Source of the DNA: Acidaminococcales bacterium
Lineage (GTDB): Bacteria; Bacillota; Negativicutes; Acidaminococcales; JAISLQ01
Length of the DNA stretch: 5,680 bases
Assembly: GCA_031275255.1 (NCBI GenBank)
Contig: JAISPA010000200.1
Coordinates: 1-5,680, forward strand
Reading direction: 5' to 3'
Under the pieces are notes generated by a model that was not told where the DNA came from, ran no database searches, and saw only the letters and a program-made list of their open reading frames with translations. Below, in pieces: positions 4,753 through 5,680 of this stretch; position 1 is the stretch's first letter, and every line of letters starts with the position of its first letter. The position numbers and the translations under genes are program-made.

Positions 4753-5680
4753 ACGAAGTATATATTGCGGGCGGCGTCCGCACTCCGATCGGGAAAACCG
4801 GCGGTGCGCTGCGCCTTTTTTTGCCGGAAGAAATAGCTGCCTGTGTGCTTAACGAAATATTGTTGCGTTATAGTCTCGCGCCGGAAAACATTGATCATGT
4901 AATATTGGGAAACGCGGTGGGAACCGGCGGCAATCTGGCGCGGGTAGCGGTTTTGCAGGCAGGCTGGCCTTACGGAATTCCGGCAATGACGGTGGACGCG
5001 CAGTGCGCTTCCGGCCTTGTCGGAGTAAGCGTAGCTTGGTCTCTGATTGCTTCGGGCGCGGCCGATCTCGTGATCGCCGGCGGGATGGAATCCACCAGTA
5101 TGGTGCCGGCACGCCGCTTTCATATGAATGACCCGCGGTTTACCGGGCCGGATGATTTTTATGAACAAGCGCCTTTTTCGCCTTTGGCGGTCGGCGACCC
5201 TGACACGGTGGCGGCGGCGGAAACACTTGCCGTTGAAATGGACATTTCCCGCCGCGACCTGGACGTACTGGCTTTGGAAAGCCATCGCAAGGCTTGCGCG
5301 GCCAGGCGCGGCGGTATTCTGGACGATATAATACTGCCGCTCAACCGCGGCGGCCTGATTAAAAATGACGAATGTCCGCGCGAGAACATGAATATGCGCC
5401 TTTTGTCCAGAATGAAAGGGATTGTTTCACGTGAAGGGCGCGTCACGGCCGGCAATACCTGTCTAAAGCACGACGGCGCGGCGGCTTTGCTCATGGCTTC
5501 GCCGGAAGCTTTGCGCAAATACGCGCTGAAGCCTGCAGCCGCGCTGCGGCGGGGAGTAAGCGCAGGCTGCGATCCAAACTATTTCCCCCTGGGGCCGGTT
5601 TACGCGATAGACGCCCTGTTGCGCGGACATTCGCTTAGCCTTGGGGAAATTGACGCAGTTGAAATCAACGAAGCCTTTGC
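4749..5680 (+). CDS. thiolase (acetyl-CoA C-acyltransferase family), YhfS-like, 3' end outside window
   Basis: About 310 residues are present; the gene runs off the edge, lacking the C-terminal GHP and CxG catalytic blocks. Seen are VRTPIGKTGGAL (10-21) at the N-terminus; VDAQCASGLVGV (82-93) with the acyl-accepting Cys86; IAGGMESTSMVP (109-120); RVTAGNTCLKHDGAAALLMA (231-250); and VEINEAFA (304-311), the NEAF motif of the oxyanion hole. Thiolases either condense two acyl-CoAs or cleave 3-ketoacyl-CoA. The start at 4749 overlaps the bioY stop (ATGA), so the two are co-translated. In Bacillus subtilis a BirA-controlled set pairs bioY (yhfU) with a thiolase (yhfS) and an acyl-CoA ligase (yhfT), so a role in fatty or dicarboxylic acyl-CoA handling linked to biotin is likely but unproven. 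The GNTCLKHDGAA stretch differs from the more usual GNASGxNDGAA, fitting a divergent subgroup. Confidence 0.9.
   Translation, partial: MNEVYIAGGVRTPIGKTGGALRLFLPEEIAACVLNEILLRYSLAPENIDHVILGNAVGTGGNLARVAVLQAGWPYGIPAMTVDAQCASGLVGVSVAWSLIASGAADLVIAGGMESTSMVPARRFHMNDPRFTGPDDFYEQAPFSPLAVGDPDTVAAAETLAVEMDISRRDLDVLALESHRKACAARRGGILDDIILPLNRGGLIKNDECPRENMNMRLLSRMKGIVSREGRVTAGNTCLKHDGAAALLMASPEALRKYALKPAAALRRGVSAGCDPNYFPLGPVYAIDALLRGHSLSLGEIDAVEINEAF

Noticed and set aside
4737..5518. - strand open frames under the thiolase
   Set aside because: They are arginine-rich shadow translations with no family motif, opposite an unmistakable thiolase.

Overview
The window looks like a chromosomal segment of an anaerobic, moderately GC-rich Bacillota bacterium. 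A Negativicutes (Selenomonadales/Sporomusa-like) source is my best guess but is not proven. The reasons are the mix of PduX-type threonine kinase with CobD, a small double zinc-ribbon protein typical of anaerobic Firmicutes, and a BioY gene joined to a YhfS-like thiolase behind a Firmicutes-style BirA site. All recognisable genes lie on the + strand. The coding regions are GC-rich, whereas the first ~200 bases and the promoter regions are AT-rich.

Bases 1-212 hold no confident gene, only a possible frameshifted gene end. Bases 213-2860 hold three genes for the lower (nucleotide-loop) part of cobalamin synthesis: PduX-like L-threonine kinase, CobD threonine-phosphate decarboxylase (1 nt apart), and a CobC/GpmB-type histidine phosphatase after a 100-nt gap. 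PduX and CobD together turn threonine into (R)-1-amino-2-propanol O-2-phosphate, the linker of the nucleotide loop. The phosphatase would act on alpha-ribazole phosphate or the last cobalamin phosphate.

Bases 2861-3171 are non-coding and carry a palindromic repeat. A near-consensus promoter (3172-3200) then drives a ~130-nt leader that can fold into three nested helices, in front of a 94-residue protein with two CxxC-CxxC zinc ribbons (3336-3620). A rho-independent terminator (3733-3765) closes that unit.

A new unit starts at a TTGACT-N17-TATACT promoter (3800-3828) overlapped by a BirA-operator-like dyad (3776-3806). It runs through about 370 nt of leader, most of it taken up by two palindromic repeats, into bioY (biotin S-component, 4201-4752). 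A thiolase follows, overlapping by ATGA (4749 to beyond the window end). This resembles the BirA-controlled yhfU-yhfT-yhfS group of Bacillus subtilis, so an acyl-CoA ligase gene may lie just outside the window.

The least ordinary parts are the structured leader of the zinc-ribbon gene, the BirA-like promoter separated from bioY by palindromic elements, and the family of related palindromic repeats in three of the intergenic gaps.
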